From NCBI RefSeq assembly GCF_001298445.1, contig NZ_CP012036.1, positions 6,139,525 to 6,203,524 of the forward strand: a stretch of 64,000 nucleotides of DNA, read 5' to 3'. The DNA is from Nostoc piscinale CENA21 (GTDB taxonomy: Bacteria > Cyanobacteriota > Cyanobacteriia > Cyanobacteriales > Nostocaceae). The notes beneath the pieces are model-generated. The model saw nothing but the letters and a program-made list of their open reading frames with translations. It was not told where the DNA came from and did not search any database. Positions within the stretch are counted from its first letter, which is position 1. Each line of letters opens with the position of its first letter. Positions 6,989 through 15,122 of this stretch are shown piece after piece. The translations under genes were made by a program, and so were the position numbers.

Positions 6989-7585
6989 TTGAAGAACAAT
7001 TTTTTGTTTACAGGTAAATCTTTTCGGTTTATGCTTCTTGTCTTACCGATATTAATTTGGTTCGGTTACAAAGAAGTTAAAAAACAATCCCAGCCACCTC
7101 AAGCAGTCTTAGTATTGGGTGGTTCAACCAGAAAATTAGAAAGAGAGAAATTTACTGCGGATTTTGTGCGTAAGCATCCAAAGTTACCTATTTGGATTAC
7201 GGGTGGAAGTCCACCTAGAACAACTCGCAGTGTGTTTGTCAGGGCTGGTGTTGATCCTAAGCGATTACACCTGGATTATGAAGCGGTAGATACAGTTACT
7301 AATTTTACCAGCTTAGTAGATGATTTGAAAGTCCACGGGATAAAAAGAGTTTATTTGATTACATCAGATTTCCACATGCGTCGTGCTTCGGTTATTGGTG
7401 AGATTGTCTTAGGGAGCAGAGGAATTGACTTTCAGCCGATATCTGTTCCTTCAAAATCGCCACCAGAACCGATAGAAAAATCTATCCGTGATGGAGCTAG
7501 AGCTTTAATGTGGGTAGCAACTGGTTATACTGGTGCAAATGACGGCAAAAAAAGTGTTAAATCCAGAATTGAGAGCAGAAGATAA
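6989..7585 (+). CDS. YdcF-like (DUF218) membrane-anchored protein
   Basis: After one N-terminal transmembrane helix (about residues 14-28, FMLLVLPILIWFGYKEV) comes a DUF218/YdcF domain: AVLVLGGSTRKLERE, WITGGSPP, the segment DTVTNFTSL, and YLITSDFHMRRA, where the conserved His-Arg pair lies. The family is linked to cell-envelope and polysaccharide biology (SanA, ElyC) but the reaction is unknown. The frame opens at a TTG (6989); an in-frame ATG at 7031 would still keep most of the hydrophobic helix. It stands alone after the tRNA gene and faces the DUF2288 gene. Confidence 0.85.
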   Translation: MKNNFLFTGKSFRFMLLVLPILIWFGYKEVKKQSQPPQAVLVLGGSTRKLEREKFTADFVRKHPKLPIWITGGSPPRTTRSVFVRAGVDPKRLHLDYEAVDTVTNFTSLVDDLKVHGIKRVYLITSDFHMRRASVIGEIVLGSRGIDFQPISVPSKSPPEPIEKSIRDGARALMWVATGYTGANDGKKSVKSRIESRR

Positions 7586-7641
7586 AAAGTAAAATAGCAA
7601 AAATCAATTTTTTACTTTTTACTTTTTACTTTGTTACTTGC

Positions 7642-7935
7642 CTATGCAGCCATTTCTTGTACTAGTACAAAGGGCTGTACAATTAGAGTATTAAAGCGTT
7701 TTTGACGATCGCCATTCCATCTTCCCACTTGGTCTACGGAAGGTTTAGTAATTAATTGCTCATCAATCCACTGTTGCACAGATTGAGTGTTGTCATTAGC
7801 GATCGCTTCTCCTACATCTAACAAATTTAGCCCTTGTGCTACCAAAATCACTGCATCACGCTGCACATGGGGAATTAACCAATCCCATTCCGCTTCATCT
7901 AAACCTTCTGTTAACTCTGCTCTTAAATCTGACAT
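7642..7935 (-). CDS. DUF2288 family protein (97 aa)
   Basis: A small helical protein with the DUF2288 pattern: LRAELTEGLDEAEWDWLIPHVQRDAVILV, then LDVGEAIANDNTQSVQQWIDEQLI and a C-terminal W-x(5)-R-F segment. The family is widespread in cyanobacteria and proteobacteria and has no established biochemical role. It is convergent with the YdcF-like gene; the 56-bp gap contains a TTTTTACTTTTTAC tandem motif that could act as a weak terminator. The ATG at 7935 is preceded by normal spacing and no better start. Confidence 0.75.
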   Translation of the reverse strand: MSDLRAELTEGLDEAEWDWLIPHVQRDAVILVAQGLNLLDVGEAIANDNTQSVQQWIDEQLITKPSVDQVGRWNGDRQKRFNTLIVQPFVLVQEMAA

Positions 7936-8268
7936 GATTGCACGTTCATCTTTGTATACATTTGATTTTACATGACAGGTTAGGGGCTAGGGTCTAGGGA
8001 ATAAATACACAGGACAAGGGATATATAGCCATCCTATTTGAGATATGAATAAGAGACTTGAGAGACAAGGTAGACAAGGGAGATAGATGTTTATAAATCA
8101 TTTAGACAGACAAAATTCATGCCTTTAACTGAGATTTATAACCAAAGATAGATGTAAATACATAATCGTCAATTATTGACAGTTATTCTTACTTCTTATA
8201 CTATTGAAAAAATTAGTTGCAAATATTTTGCAACTTTTTTTTGTGCCATTTTTTTTGATTTTAAGGTG
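7936..8268. other. Leader region of the iron locus
   Basis: This AT-rich stretch contains no gene. A purine-rich tandem-like segment lies near 8030-8085. I looked for a classical Fur box (GATAATGATAATCATTATC type) and found no good match; control by iron is therefore not shown by the sequence. Confidence 0.4.
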
Positions 8269-9294
8269 ATGCCCAACAACTTCGTTCTGGGTAAAGAGCA
8301 ACTATTCAGCCGTCGTCAACTGCTGAAACTGGGAATATGCGGTGCTGGATTTGCTGGTACTGCGGCGTTTTGGCATAATCTGAATGCACAAAGCAAATCG
8401 ATAGTCAAAGTTCCGCCTTTGGAAATAGCAGCAACAAACCAAGCTGTTAATCCTATGCAAATGCTACGAAATTTCGATTATGGCGTAGTTAAGCAGGAAA
8501 AGGGACGGACTGTCAGAGAATTCCAACTAACTGCGGGGACTTCTGTAATTCAGCTTAATAGTGCTGTTTCCTATAACGTTTGGGATTTAAACGGTCGTAT
8601 TCCAGGGCCGACGTTACGGGCGAAGCAAGGCGAACGTGTGCGGATACTATTTCTCAATAAGGCAGGACATTCTCACTCTCTACATTTTCATGGTGTTCAT
8701 CCCGCAGAGATGGATGGTATTCGTCCAGTCAGTAATGGTAGTGCGGCAATTTATGAGTTTGATGCAGAACCTTATGGGGTTCATTTATATCATTGCCATA
8801 TTGAACCAGTTACCCGTCATATTGCCAAGGGTTTGTATGGGATGTTTATTATTGATCCTCCCACACCGCGCCCTCCGGCGGATGAGATGGTGTTAGTCAT
8901 GGCTGGGTATGATGTCAATGATGACAGCCACAATGAATATTATGCTTTTAACGGATTACCACATCACTTCATGGATAATCCCATCCCAATTTATCAAAAT
9001 CAATTGATTCGTTTGTATGTTCTTAACATCATTGAATATGATCCGGCGGTGACTTTTCACTTACACGCCAACTTCTTTGATGTGTACCGCACTGGAATGA
9101 CCATGACTCCCGCTGAAAAGACTGATGTAATTACAATGGGTGTTGCAGAAAGACACATTTTAGAATTTGCTTTCCGCTATCCAGGTAAGTATATGTTCCA
9201 TCCGCATCAAGATGCGATCGCAGAAAATGGTTGTATGGGTCAATTTGAAGTAATTGCTGATAATTCTTCGCAAACTTCTCGCCAAACTTCTTAA
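8269..9294 (+). CDS. Tat-exported two-domain multicopper oxidase (putative ferroxidase)
   Basis: I chose the ATG at 8269 (AAGGTG just upstream) over 8176 because it places a twin-arginine signal, SRRQLLK at residues 14-20 followed by a hydrophobic segment, at the N-terminus. The 341-residue product has copper motifs HFHG (His139, His141), HLYHCHIEP (His172, His175, Cys176, His177), His184, FHLHAN (His264, His266) and FHPHQD (His311, His313), the layout of two-domain multicopper oxidases related to laccases and nitrite reductase. The enzyme should work folded with copper in the periplasm. Because lipoprotein, ferritin-like and FTR1 genes follow on the same strand, Fe(II) oxidation is the likely job; a laccase or manganese role cannot be excluded. 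Confidence 0.88.
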   Translation: MPNNFVLGKEQLFSRRQLLKLGICGAGFAGTAAFWHNLNAQSKSIVKVPPLEIAATNQAVNPMQMLRNFDYGVVKQEKGRTVREFQLTAGTSVIQLNSAVSYNVWDLNGRIPGPTLRAKQGERVRILFLNKAGHSHSLHFHGVHPAEMDGIRPVSNGSAAIYEFDAEPYGVHLYHCHIEPVTRHIAKGLYGMFIIDPPTPRPPADEMVLVMAGYDVNDDSHNEYYAFNGLPHHFMDNPIPIYQNQLIRLYVLNIIEYDPAVTFHLHANFFDVYRTGMTMTPAEKTDVITMGVAERHILEFAFRYPGKYMFHPHQDAIAENGCMGQFEVIADNSSQTSRQTS

Positions 9295-9485
9295 CTATAT
9301 TCAGCGAGTAAGTTTACGTCAAATCAACCATAAACAGTAATGTTAATAGCTTTATATCTCAATTATTTTGAAAAAAACATTAAAATACATACAAAAATTT
9401 AATCAGTAGTTGCTAAAGTATTGCATTAGCTGGAAAATGAGCATAGCAAAATCTACGACACTGAGTCATACAAGCTGTTAAAAAC

Positions 9486-10526
9486 ATGAAAAAATTTAAA
9501 TACTTTTGTTTAACTATTGCTACTGCTGCAATTGTCAGCCTGAGTGCTTGTAACAACACCCCAACCGCAGAAAATCCCTCTGCACCAGCAGCTACTTCAC
9601 CATCAACAGCCCAAGTCACAGAAGCTACAACTCACGGTGGTCATGGTGGCAAAGCAAAAATTAATATAAATACGGCAATATTGTCAGAATTAGATAAATT
9701 TGAAGCAAAATTAGGTGTACCAGCTTTATCAAATAAAATTCAGGCTAGTCGTCCTTATGCGAGTCCAGAAGATTTAGTGACTAAAAAAGTCATTACGCAA
9801 GAACAGTTTGATCAAATTAAAGACCAAGTAACTGTTCAGGAAGTTGTCTTAACAGGTGAAGCCAAAGATGTTGATTACATGACCAAGTTAGGCTTAATGA
9901 AAGGACACCTGTTAGTAGCCCAAGAATTATTAGACAAAAACCTGCCAAAACAAGCCGAACCTCATATTGGACACCCAGTTGAGGAAATCTATGTGGATGT
10001 AGAAGATCAGTTGAATGAACGCAAAGTTAAAGAATTCAAGTCAACTTTGGTGAGTTTGCAGGATTTAGTCAAATCAAATCCCAAAAATGCCAAAGTTAAA
10101 ACTGATTTTACTGCTTCTGTGCAGTCTGTAGATGGTGCGATCGCAGCTTTACCAGAAGCACAACGCAACAAACCAGAATTTGTGCTTCAGGTAATTAATG
10201 GTTTGTTAGATGCAGCTAACTCTGAATATGGAGCAGCGATCGCTGATGGTAAAATAGCCGCAGCCATTGAATATCAAGACTCTCGTGGCTTTGTAGTTTA
10301 TGCCGATGACTTATATAAAGCCATTTCTAGCCAAGTAGCGCAAAGCAGTCCCGATACAAACAAAGCAATAGAAGCTAGTTTCAGTGACCTAGTAAAAGTC
10401 TGGCCTAGCGCCGTTCCTCCTGCTAAACCAGTGAAAACACCCGTGGAAGTGACTCAGTTAATCAAAACCATTGAGCAGAATTCTCAAAAAATCATTGATA
10501 AATCAAGTACACAGGCACAACGATAG
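9486..10526 (+). CDS. Lipoprotein with helix-hairpin-helix segment and helical C-terminal domain, iron-locus partner
   Basis: The 346-residue product has a lipoprotein signal (VSLSAC, lipidated Cys22), a short His-rich patch (THGGHGGK, residues 49-56), a ComEA-like helix-hairpin-helix segment (about 57-117, KININTAILSELDKF through ASPEDLVTKKVI), and a mainly helical domain from 128 to the end, with EPHIGHPVEEIY at 158-169 as possible metal ligands. The last part is reminiscent of EfeO/imelysin-type helical iron-binding domains, but I cannot prove that. It lies 191 bp after the multicopper oxidase gene and before the ferritin-like and FTR1 genes. A cell-surface role in capturing or passing iron is an inference from context; HhH modules usually bind DNA, which makes the architecture odd. 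Confidence 0.72.
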   Translation: MKKFKYFCLTIATAAIVSLSACNNTPTAENPSAPAATSPSTAQVTEATTHGGHGGKAKININTAILSELDKFEAKLGVPALSNKIQASRPYASPEDLVTKKVITQEQFDQIKDQVTVQEVVLTGEAKDVDYMTKLGLMKGHLLVAQELLDKNLPKQAEPHIGHPVEEIYVDVEDQLNERKVKEFKSTLVSLQDLVKSNPKNAKVKTDFTASVQSVDGAIAALPEAQRNKPEFVLQVINGLLDAANSEYGAAIADGKIAAAIEYQDSRGFVVYADDLYKAISSQVAQSSPDTNKAIEASFSDLVKVWPSAVPPAKPVKTPVEVTQLIKTIEQNSQKIIDKSSTQAQR

Positions 10527-10756
10527 ACTCTAAACTAACAAAAAAGTAGAGAGTCAAACGTTTAAAATAAGTGAGCCATGAGCAAATAATTAGAGATGGA
10601 ATGTAAAAGTGCGATTATAAGAGAATGCAAGAGTCAATAGCCATAATTCAGTATAAATTCTGTGTTAATGGTTGATTTTGAATTCTGACGCAAGTGTTTC
10701 ATTCCTAATTAATGACTCGTCAGGCTCCATTTGTATATTGCTGAACTTAACAACTG
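10527..10756. other. Gap between lipoprotein and ferritin-like gene
   Basis: A hairpin-capable segment lies directly after the stop (GACTCTAAAC ... GTAGAGAGTC, about 10527-10555) and might end or attenuate transcription. Otherwise nothing is recognised. Confidence 0.35.
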
Positions 10757-11191
10757 ATGCAAGAACTTGACCAAGCAAAGACTATAGAACTCCTCAACAC
10801 CATAATGGAATTTGAGTTAGCAGGAGTAGTACGCTACACACATTATTCCTTGATGGTGACTGGCCCTAACCGTCTTCCCATTGTGGCTTTTTTTAAAGCT
10901 CAAGCAAGTGAATCTTTACTTCATGCTCAACAAGTCGGAGAAATTCTCACAGGTTTAGATGGCCATCCCACCTTGAGAATTGCCCCAATGGAAGAAACTT
11001 ATAAGCATTCCGTCAAAGACATTTTGGCAGAAAGCTTATCTCATGAAAAGAAAGCATTGGAATTGTACAAAAATCTTTTAGATACTGTCAGTAATGCTAG
11101 TGTCTATTTAGAAGAATTCGCCCGTGGCATGATTGGACAAGAAGAACTACACAATCTCGAATTGAAAAAAATGCTGCGAGATTTTAGCTAA
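10757..11191 (+). CDS. Ferritin-like / bacterioferritin family protein (144 aa)
   Basis: A four-helix di-iron protein of the bacterioferritin/Dps-like superfamily. The ligand pattern is complete: Glu20 in MEFELAGVVRY, Glu52 and His56 in ASESLLHAQQ, Glu97 in SHEKKAL, and Glu129 with His132 in GQEELHNLEL. The length (144) is slightly shorter than typical bacterioferritin (about 158). It should oxidise and store iron in the cytoplasm, receiving Fe(III)/Fe(II) brought in by the FTR1 permease encoded 139 bp downstream. I cannot tell from the sequence whether it binds haem or forms a 24-mer. Confidence 0.88.
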   Translation: MQELDQAKTIELLNTIMEFELAGVVRYTHYSLMVTGPNRLPIVAFFKAQASESLLHAQQVGEILTGLDGHPTLRIAPMEETYKHSVKDILAESLSHEKKALELYKNLLDTVSNASVYLEEFARGMIGQEELHNLELKKMLRDFS

Positions 11192-11283
11192 TAGTTATTA
11201 GTCATTAGTGAGTCAGTGAGGTCTTGGGGGTTTCCCCATGAGCAACTGACTCACCCGGAGGGTCATCAGTCATTTGTCATGGC

Positions 11284-11329
11284 TTGTGACTAGTGACTAA
11301 TGACAAATGACAAACGACAAAGGACAAAA
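11284..11329. repeat. Heptamer tandem repeat of the TGACAAA/TGACTAA type
   Basis: The run TGACTAGTGACTAATGACAA and following units is a short tandemly repeated sequence of seven-base periodicity, typical of heterocystous cyanobacteria, placed directly before the FTR1 ribosome site. A related unit with an inverted copy starts near 11192. Confidence 0.8.
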
Positions 11330-11330
11330 A

Positions 11331-12278
11331 ATGAATTTTAGTACTGCTTTACCTACTTTTGTAATTACACTCCGAGAGGGAGTAGAAGCCGCCTTAGTTG
11401 TGGGGATAGTGTTGGCTTTATTGAAAAAAGCCAAACAATCTCGACTTAATTCTTGGGTGTATGCTGGTGTCGCTGTTGGTATTGCTGTCAGCGCCTTGAT
11501 AGGTGTGCTGTTTAGCGTTGTGATTAAAGCATTAGGTCAAATTAATCCACAATACACATCTGTCGTTGAACCGGGACTAGAAGGTGTGTTTAGTGTGCTG
11601 GCGATCGCAATGCTCAGTTGGATGTTAATCTGGATGACGAAACAAGCCAGATTTATGAAAGCCCAAGTAGAAGGCGCTGTCACAGAAGCACTCACACAAA
11701 ATGGTAATGCTGGTTGGGGAGTTTTTAGTTTAATTTTAATCGCCGTAGTCCGCGAAGGTTTTGAAACCGTGTTGTTCATTGCGGCTAACTTTCAGCAAGG
11801 TTTAATTCCCACAATTGGCGCTCTTGGTGGTTTATTAGTAGCAGCCACAATTGGCGTATTGTTATTTAAATTAGGTGTTAAAATCAACATCCGCCAATTT
11901 TTTCAAGTCATGGGCGTTTTATTAGTGTTGATTGTTGCAGGCTTAGTAGTTTCTGCATTAAAACATTTTGACGATGCCTTTGGTAACTTAGCCCTCAGCA
12001 GCCGCGCTTCCGAAAGCCTGTGTTTTTACTATGAACACTTTACTAAAGTCCACTCTTGCATTTTAGGGCCGATAGTTTGGAATACTTCTAATATTTTGCC
12101 TGATGACCAATTCCCCGGCATTATTCTGAAATCTTTATTTGGTTATAGAGAACATCTATATATTGTGCAAGCAGTGGGATATGTTTTATTCTTGCTAACT
12201 GTTGGCGGGTTATATTTCCGCAGTTTAGGTGGTGAAACTCCAAAACCTAATAAAAGTGTTTCTCTTTTCCAAAAATAA
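11331..12278 (+). CDS. FTR1-family iron permease
   Basis: A 315-residue inner-membrane permease. Two REXXE iron-translocation motifs are visible: REGVE at residues 15-19 in the first helix and REGFE in VVREGFETVLFIAANF near residue 144-148; about seven hydrophobic segments are present. In yeast Ftr1 takes iron oxidised by the multicopper oxidase Fet3; in bacteria FTR1/EfeU works with periplasmic partners. The gene closes a plus-strand series of multicopper oxidase, lipoprotein and ferritin-like genes, which fits oxidation-coupled iron uptake. I start at the ATG at 11331, with AAAGGA nearby, because the upstream eight codons come from the heptamer repeat. Confidence 0.94.
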   Translation: MNFSTALPTFVITLREGVEAALVVGIVLALLKKAKQSRLNSWVYAGVAVGIAVSALIGVLFSVVIKALGQINPQYTSVVEPGLEGVFSVLAIAMLSWMLIWMTKQARFMKAQVEGAVTEALTQNGNAGWGVFSLILIAVVREGFETVLFIAANFQQGLIPTIGALGGLLVAATIGVLLFKLGVKINIRQFFQVMGVLLVLIVAGLVVSALKHFDDAFGNLALSSRASESLCFYYEHFTKVHSCILGPIVWNTSNILPDDQFPGIILKSLFGYREHLYIVQAVGYVLFLLTVGGLYFRSLGGETPKPNKSVSLFQK

Positions 12279-12298
12279 ACTCATAAGTAAATCTATTT

Positions 12299-12335
12299 TA
12301 GGGTGGGCATAACTATGCCCACCCTACTATTTATT
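12299..12335 (+). terminator. Terminator hairpin after the FTR1 gene
   Basis: TAGGGTGGGCAT at 12299-12310 pairs with ATGCCCACCCTA at 12315-12326, followed by a T-rich stretch. It would also work for transcripts from the right. Confidence 0.75.
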
Positions 12336-12396
12336 TGTGGTTAATTCTTTTTTGGTATACCCCACTAATATTAAGAACTGCCATAAAAAATATTTG

Positions 12397-13035
12397 CTAC
12401 AGATACCTACTTTTAACAATCGCTTTTAAAGCATCTGATAAATGTGTGTTATCAAGTGCAAACATCTCTATTCCATCATCATCCACTTCAGTAGTTACTT
12501 GAAGATTTTCTGCCAATTTTGTATCTAGCAGTTTTAATAATTCTCCCAAATTAGGAGCCAACACATACTTTTCATCTTCATCTCTGCCAAAGTTGATAAT
12601 TTACCCAACACATCCATTAACATCAGGTGCTAAATCAATACCGATGTGATTTCCTCCCCCATCGTGCATCAGAGGTATCCATTTTTCATGTGCATAGACA
12701 CTTTGAATAACTCCTTCTGGATAAGATGTGCAGAAATCATTGAAATCTTCTAAACCATCTTCAATGATTTCCTTCCAACATAACCAATTTCGCTCCACTT
12801 CAGACAACGAGAGAAATTGCAAACCATAAAAAATGCCCCACCCTTCTATGGACTCTCAATTGTTTAGTCGATATAAATCCTTCATCTCTACTGGAATTTC
12901 ATAACCAAGTACCGTTTGCAAATGTAAAATTTCATCTTCACTTGCTGGTGGGTTGAGATACTTGTAATATTCGGGAAACCTATTGTTAATCTTTTCTCGA
13001 TAGCTTAACCAGTATGTACTAACTAGATTATCCAT
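12397..13035 (-). pseudogene. SMI1/KNR4 (SUKH) family gene with two in-frame stops
   Basis: One reading frame of 213 codons runs without a frame change from the ATG at 13035 to the stop at 12397, interrupted by TGA at 12856-12858 and TAA at 12601-12603. The parts read as one SUKH protein: YWLSYREKINNRFPEYYKYLNPPAS at the start, GWGIFYGLQFLSLSEVERNW, then HEKWIPLMHDGGGNHIGIDL, and FGRDEDEKYVLAPNLGELL, the conserved core of cell-wall assembly/knr4 proteins, which often serve as immunity proteins. TAA sits where Gln (CAA) would be expected. It starts one base after the stop of the binding-protein gene. Two point nonsense changes with an intact frame suggest recent inactivation. Confidence 0.85.
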
Positions 13036-13036
13036 T

Positions 13037-13954
13037 TTAGATTAAGTTGCTGCAAATAAATCTTTTTTTAAGCTGCTGACAAGTTTTCTCAATTGCATTA
13101 ATACTACCTGGATTGACCAATCCATAATAGTCAAAAATATAAACTCGGTTATTTTGCGTTGCTTTGAGTTTTTGCCAAAACGCTTCTTTACTAAAAGATT
13201 CCAGAATCTCTTTATTTGATGTTGCTTGGGGAGGGTTGATGACAATTATTGTGTCTGGATTAACATCTAAAACTTTCTCTGCTGATAAAGTGACATAACC
13301 ACCAAAAGGACTTTTACCTTGCAATTCGGCGGCGACATTCTTGAGTTGGAACTTTTCTAACAAGCTTCCCGCCCAACTGCTTTTATTTGGTGTGAGAATT
13401 GGTTGATTACTCACTAACACCAAAGTAGAAATATTTTGTTCTTGTTTTTCTGGTAAAAAACTTTTGTAGCGAGTTAATAAAGGTTCAGGGTTTGCACCAA
13501 TCAAATCACCAAGTTTCTGAGTCAGATTTTCTAAGGAATCCCATGTTTTGAGTTGAGTCAGTAAAGTTGGAATTTTTAATTCTTGCAATTTTTGAATTAC
13601 TTGGGTAGAAAAACCTTCGATGCCAATAACTAAGTCTGGTTTGAGAGCTACAATTTTTTCTAAACTAGGAGGAGTTTGACCTTCACTAACGCGAGGAATA
13701 TCTTTAAAACCAGGCTCATTTTTAAATAATGAATTTCCAGCGATACCAACTAGTTTGGTTTTATCGAGTTGATAAATAATATCTGTCGCTAGGGATGAAA
13801 GACTAACTACTCTTTTGGCTATTTTTTGATTATTAGAGCTTGCTGTAATAGCAGGTGTTTGTGGTTGTGGCTGTTGAGTTGTAGCAGTGCTACAGGCCAT
13901 TAAAAATATACTTATTAAAATTGCTAATGCTGATAATATCAAACGATTATACAT
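13037..13954 (-). CDS. Periplasmic binding lipoprotein for Fe-siderophore/cobalamin-type ABC uptake
   Basis: This 305-residue lipoprotein (lipobox FLMAC, Cys21) has the helical-backbone binding fold shared by FecB, FhuD and BtuF: RVVSLSSLATDIIYQLDKTKLVGIAG at the start, SLEKIVALKPDLVIG in the first lobe, LVLVSNQPIL and SAEKVLDVNPDTIIVIN in the second. It would capture a ferric siderophore, haem or corrinoid and deliver it to an ABC importer. No permease or ATPase gene is adjacent. Its position facing the FTR1 locus suggests iron, but the ligand cannot be read from the sequence. A start at 13954 gives a normal signal peptide. Confidence 0.85.
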   Translation of the reverse strand: MYNRLILSALAILISIFLMACSTATTQQPQPQTPAITASSNNQKIAKRVVSLSSLATDIIYQLDKTKLVGIAGNSLFKNEPGFKDIPRVSEGQTPPSLEKIVALKPDLVIGIEGFSTQVIQKLQELKIPTLLTQLKTWDSLENLTQKLGDLIGANPEPLLTRYKSFLPEKQEQNISTLVLVSNQPILTPNKSSWAGSLLEKFQLKNVAAELQGKSPFGGYVTLSAEKVLDVNPDTIIVINPPQATSNKEILESFSKEAFWQKLKATQNNRVYIFDYYGLVNPGSINAIEKTCQQLKKRFICSNLI

Positions 13955-14232
13955 ATAACAATAAACCTATGGTAACTATGAGATTTACTGACAAAAATGG
14001 CGAGTGTAGACATAGTAAAAATTCCCCCAAGAATTTATAGCTATGCTACCTCGCCACTAAGTATACAAGGTTTATTGAGAAAAGCTTTACATACTATACA
14101 TTAGTATTTTGTCGAACTATTGTTAATTAAATAACATTTGTTTGTTTTTGTAAAAAATTTATTGTAAAACTTTTTACTTGTGAGAAAGATTTATAAATAC
14201 AAGCTTAATAGCTGTCTGAAATGTTGTTTTTA
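13955..14232. promoter_or_regulatory. AT-rich gap with the promoter of the binding-protein gene
   Basis: No gene seen. The sequence is very AT-rich (around 14090-14215) and would hold the promoter for the minus-strand binding protein. I found no convincing Fur or siderophore-regulator box. Confidence 0.35.
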
Positions 14233-14835
14233 CTATAGTGAAGCCCAATCTTCAGGAGTATTACAGTTAAGTAACATCTTAGTATCAGGCAAAGCTAAAA
14301 CCTGTACCGAAGATTGCTGAAGCCACTGCTGAAACGATCGCCCGCCTTGGTTGATAAAATCTAGTAGTTGCGGTAAACATCGACGGCGATAAAAACCACA
14401 CAGAGGTTCCCAGCCTTTCGTATGATGCGCCAAAGCTGCGATCGCATCTTCACCTACATTATCAAGTTCAGCTATCCATCCTTGCAATACTTCAACCTGC
14501 AACTTTGGTAAATCGCAAGCAAGTAACAGCACCCAATCAGTTTGTACCTGTGCTAGTCCTTGTGCAAACCCCACCAACGGCCCCTGATTTACAGTCGCTT
14601 CTAAAATAAACTCACAACGAGGTAAAGTTAAATTTTGATAGCGTTCTGGCCAAGGCGTGACAATATAAACAGTCTCAGCACAAGCCGCCGCAATATGACA
14701 AACTCGCTGTAACAAAGGTACGCCGTCAACACACAGCAAAGCTTTATCCTGTCCCATACGCGAACTTTTACCGCCAGCCAATACAATGGCTGTGAGTGCT
14801 GAGTGCTGAGTGCTGAGTGCTGAGTTATTAGTCAT
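14233..14835 (-). CDS. mobA: Molybdenum cofactor guanylyltransferase
   Basis: MobA joins GMP to molybdopterin to make the bis-MGD form of the molybdenum cofactor in the cytoplasm. The nucleotide-binding signature LAGGKSSRMGQDKALL lies at residues 19-34, ACDLPKL (metal-binding Asp) in the middle, and PLCGFYRRRCLPQL near the end. The length of 200 is normal. The first 14 residues, MTNNSALSTQHSAL, are the translation of TGAGTGC heptamer repeats (14792-14825); no other ATG lies before the signature, so translation either starts in the repeat or at a non-ATG codon just after it. Confidence 0.92.
   Translation of the reverse strand: MTNNSALSTQHSALTAIVLAGGKSSRMGQDKALLCVDGVPLLQRVCHIAAACAETVYIVTPWPERYQNLTLPRCEFILEATVNQGPLVGFAQGLAQVQTDWVLLLACDLPKLQVEVLQGWIAELDNVGEDAIAALAHHTKGWEPLCGFYRRRCLPQLLDFINQGGRSFQQWLQQSSVQVLALPDTKMLLNCNTPEDWASL
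14792..14825. repeat. TGAGTGC heptamer tandem repeat forming the 5' end of mobA
   Basis: Nearly five units of TGAGTGC in tandem. On the minus strand they read CAGCACT and supply the first codons of mobA. Confidence 0.9.
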
Positions 14836-15071
14836 TAGTCATTTGTTCTTTTGTGTTCTTTTCTCCACCTTTACCCTGATGTCGTCACTAGCCCTGAGAT
14901 ATTCTTATTTATCAAGTTTCGTCTTTATAAATAGTCTAGAATTTTGGCATCGATGCGTTCTTTAATATTATTGGGTAGTTTAAGTAATCACACAGAATTA
15001 GTTACACACATTCTTTTCCTGTTCCCCGTTCCCTGTTCCCTACCTCCACGAATGAATTTAATTTTGTACGA
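14836..15071. other. Gap without a gene
   Basis: It includes a CCTGTTCCCCGTTCCCTGTT low-complexity run near 15015-15040 and an ATTAGTCATT motif beside mobA. No further feature seen. Confidence 0.4.
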
Positions 15072-15122
15072 CTACTTATTTAGTTGTTTTATAGCACCCT
15101 TGGTTAATTCAACTTGATACAT
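15072..15122 (-). pseudogene. Remnant of a RelE-like toxin (16 codons)
   Basis: The ATG at 15122 shares its A with the stop of the antitoxin-like gene (TAATG). The frame reads MYQVELTKGAIKQLNK and then TAG. It aligns with the start of the truncated toxin at 1309 (MIYQIEITTRAAKQLKK). Nothing of the toxin remains beyond this point in any frame that I could follow. Confidence 0.5.

Noticed and set aside
7936..8268. Fur box before the iron locus
   Set aside because: AT-rich pieces resemble half-sites, but no 19-bp match to the consensus with acceptable symmetry was found.
8176..8268. Upstream start for the multicopper oxidase (8176)
   Set aside because: It would bury the twin-arginine signal 31 residues inside the protein; the ATG at 8269 has a ribosome site.
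11284..11329. CRISPR array (tandem short repeats)
   Set aside because: Units are seven bases in direct tandem without spacers; these are heptamer repeats, not CRISPR. The same holds at 14792, 18982 and 55355.
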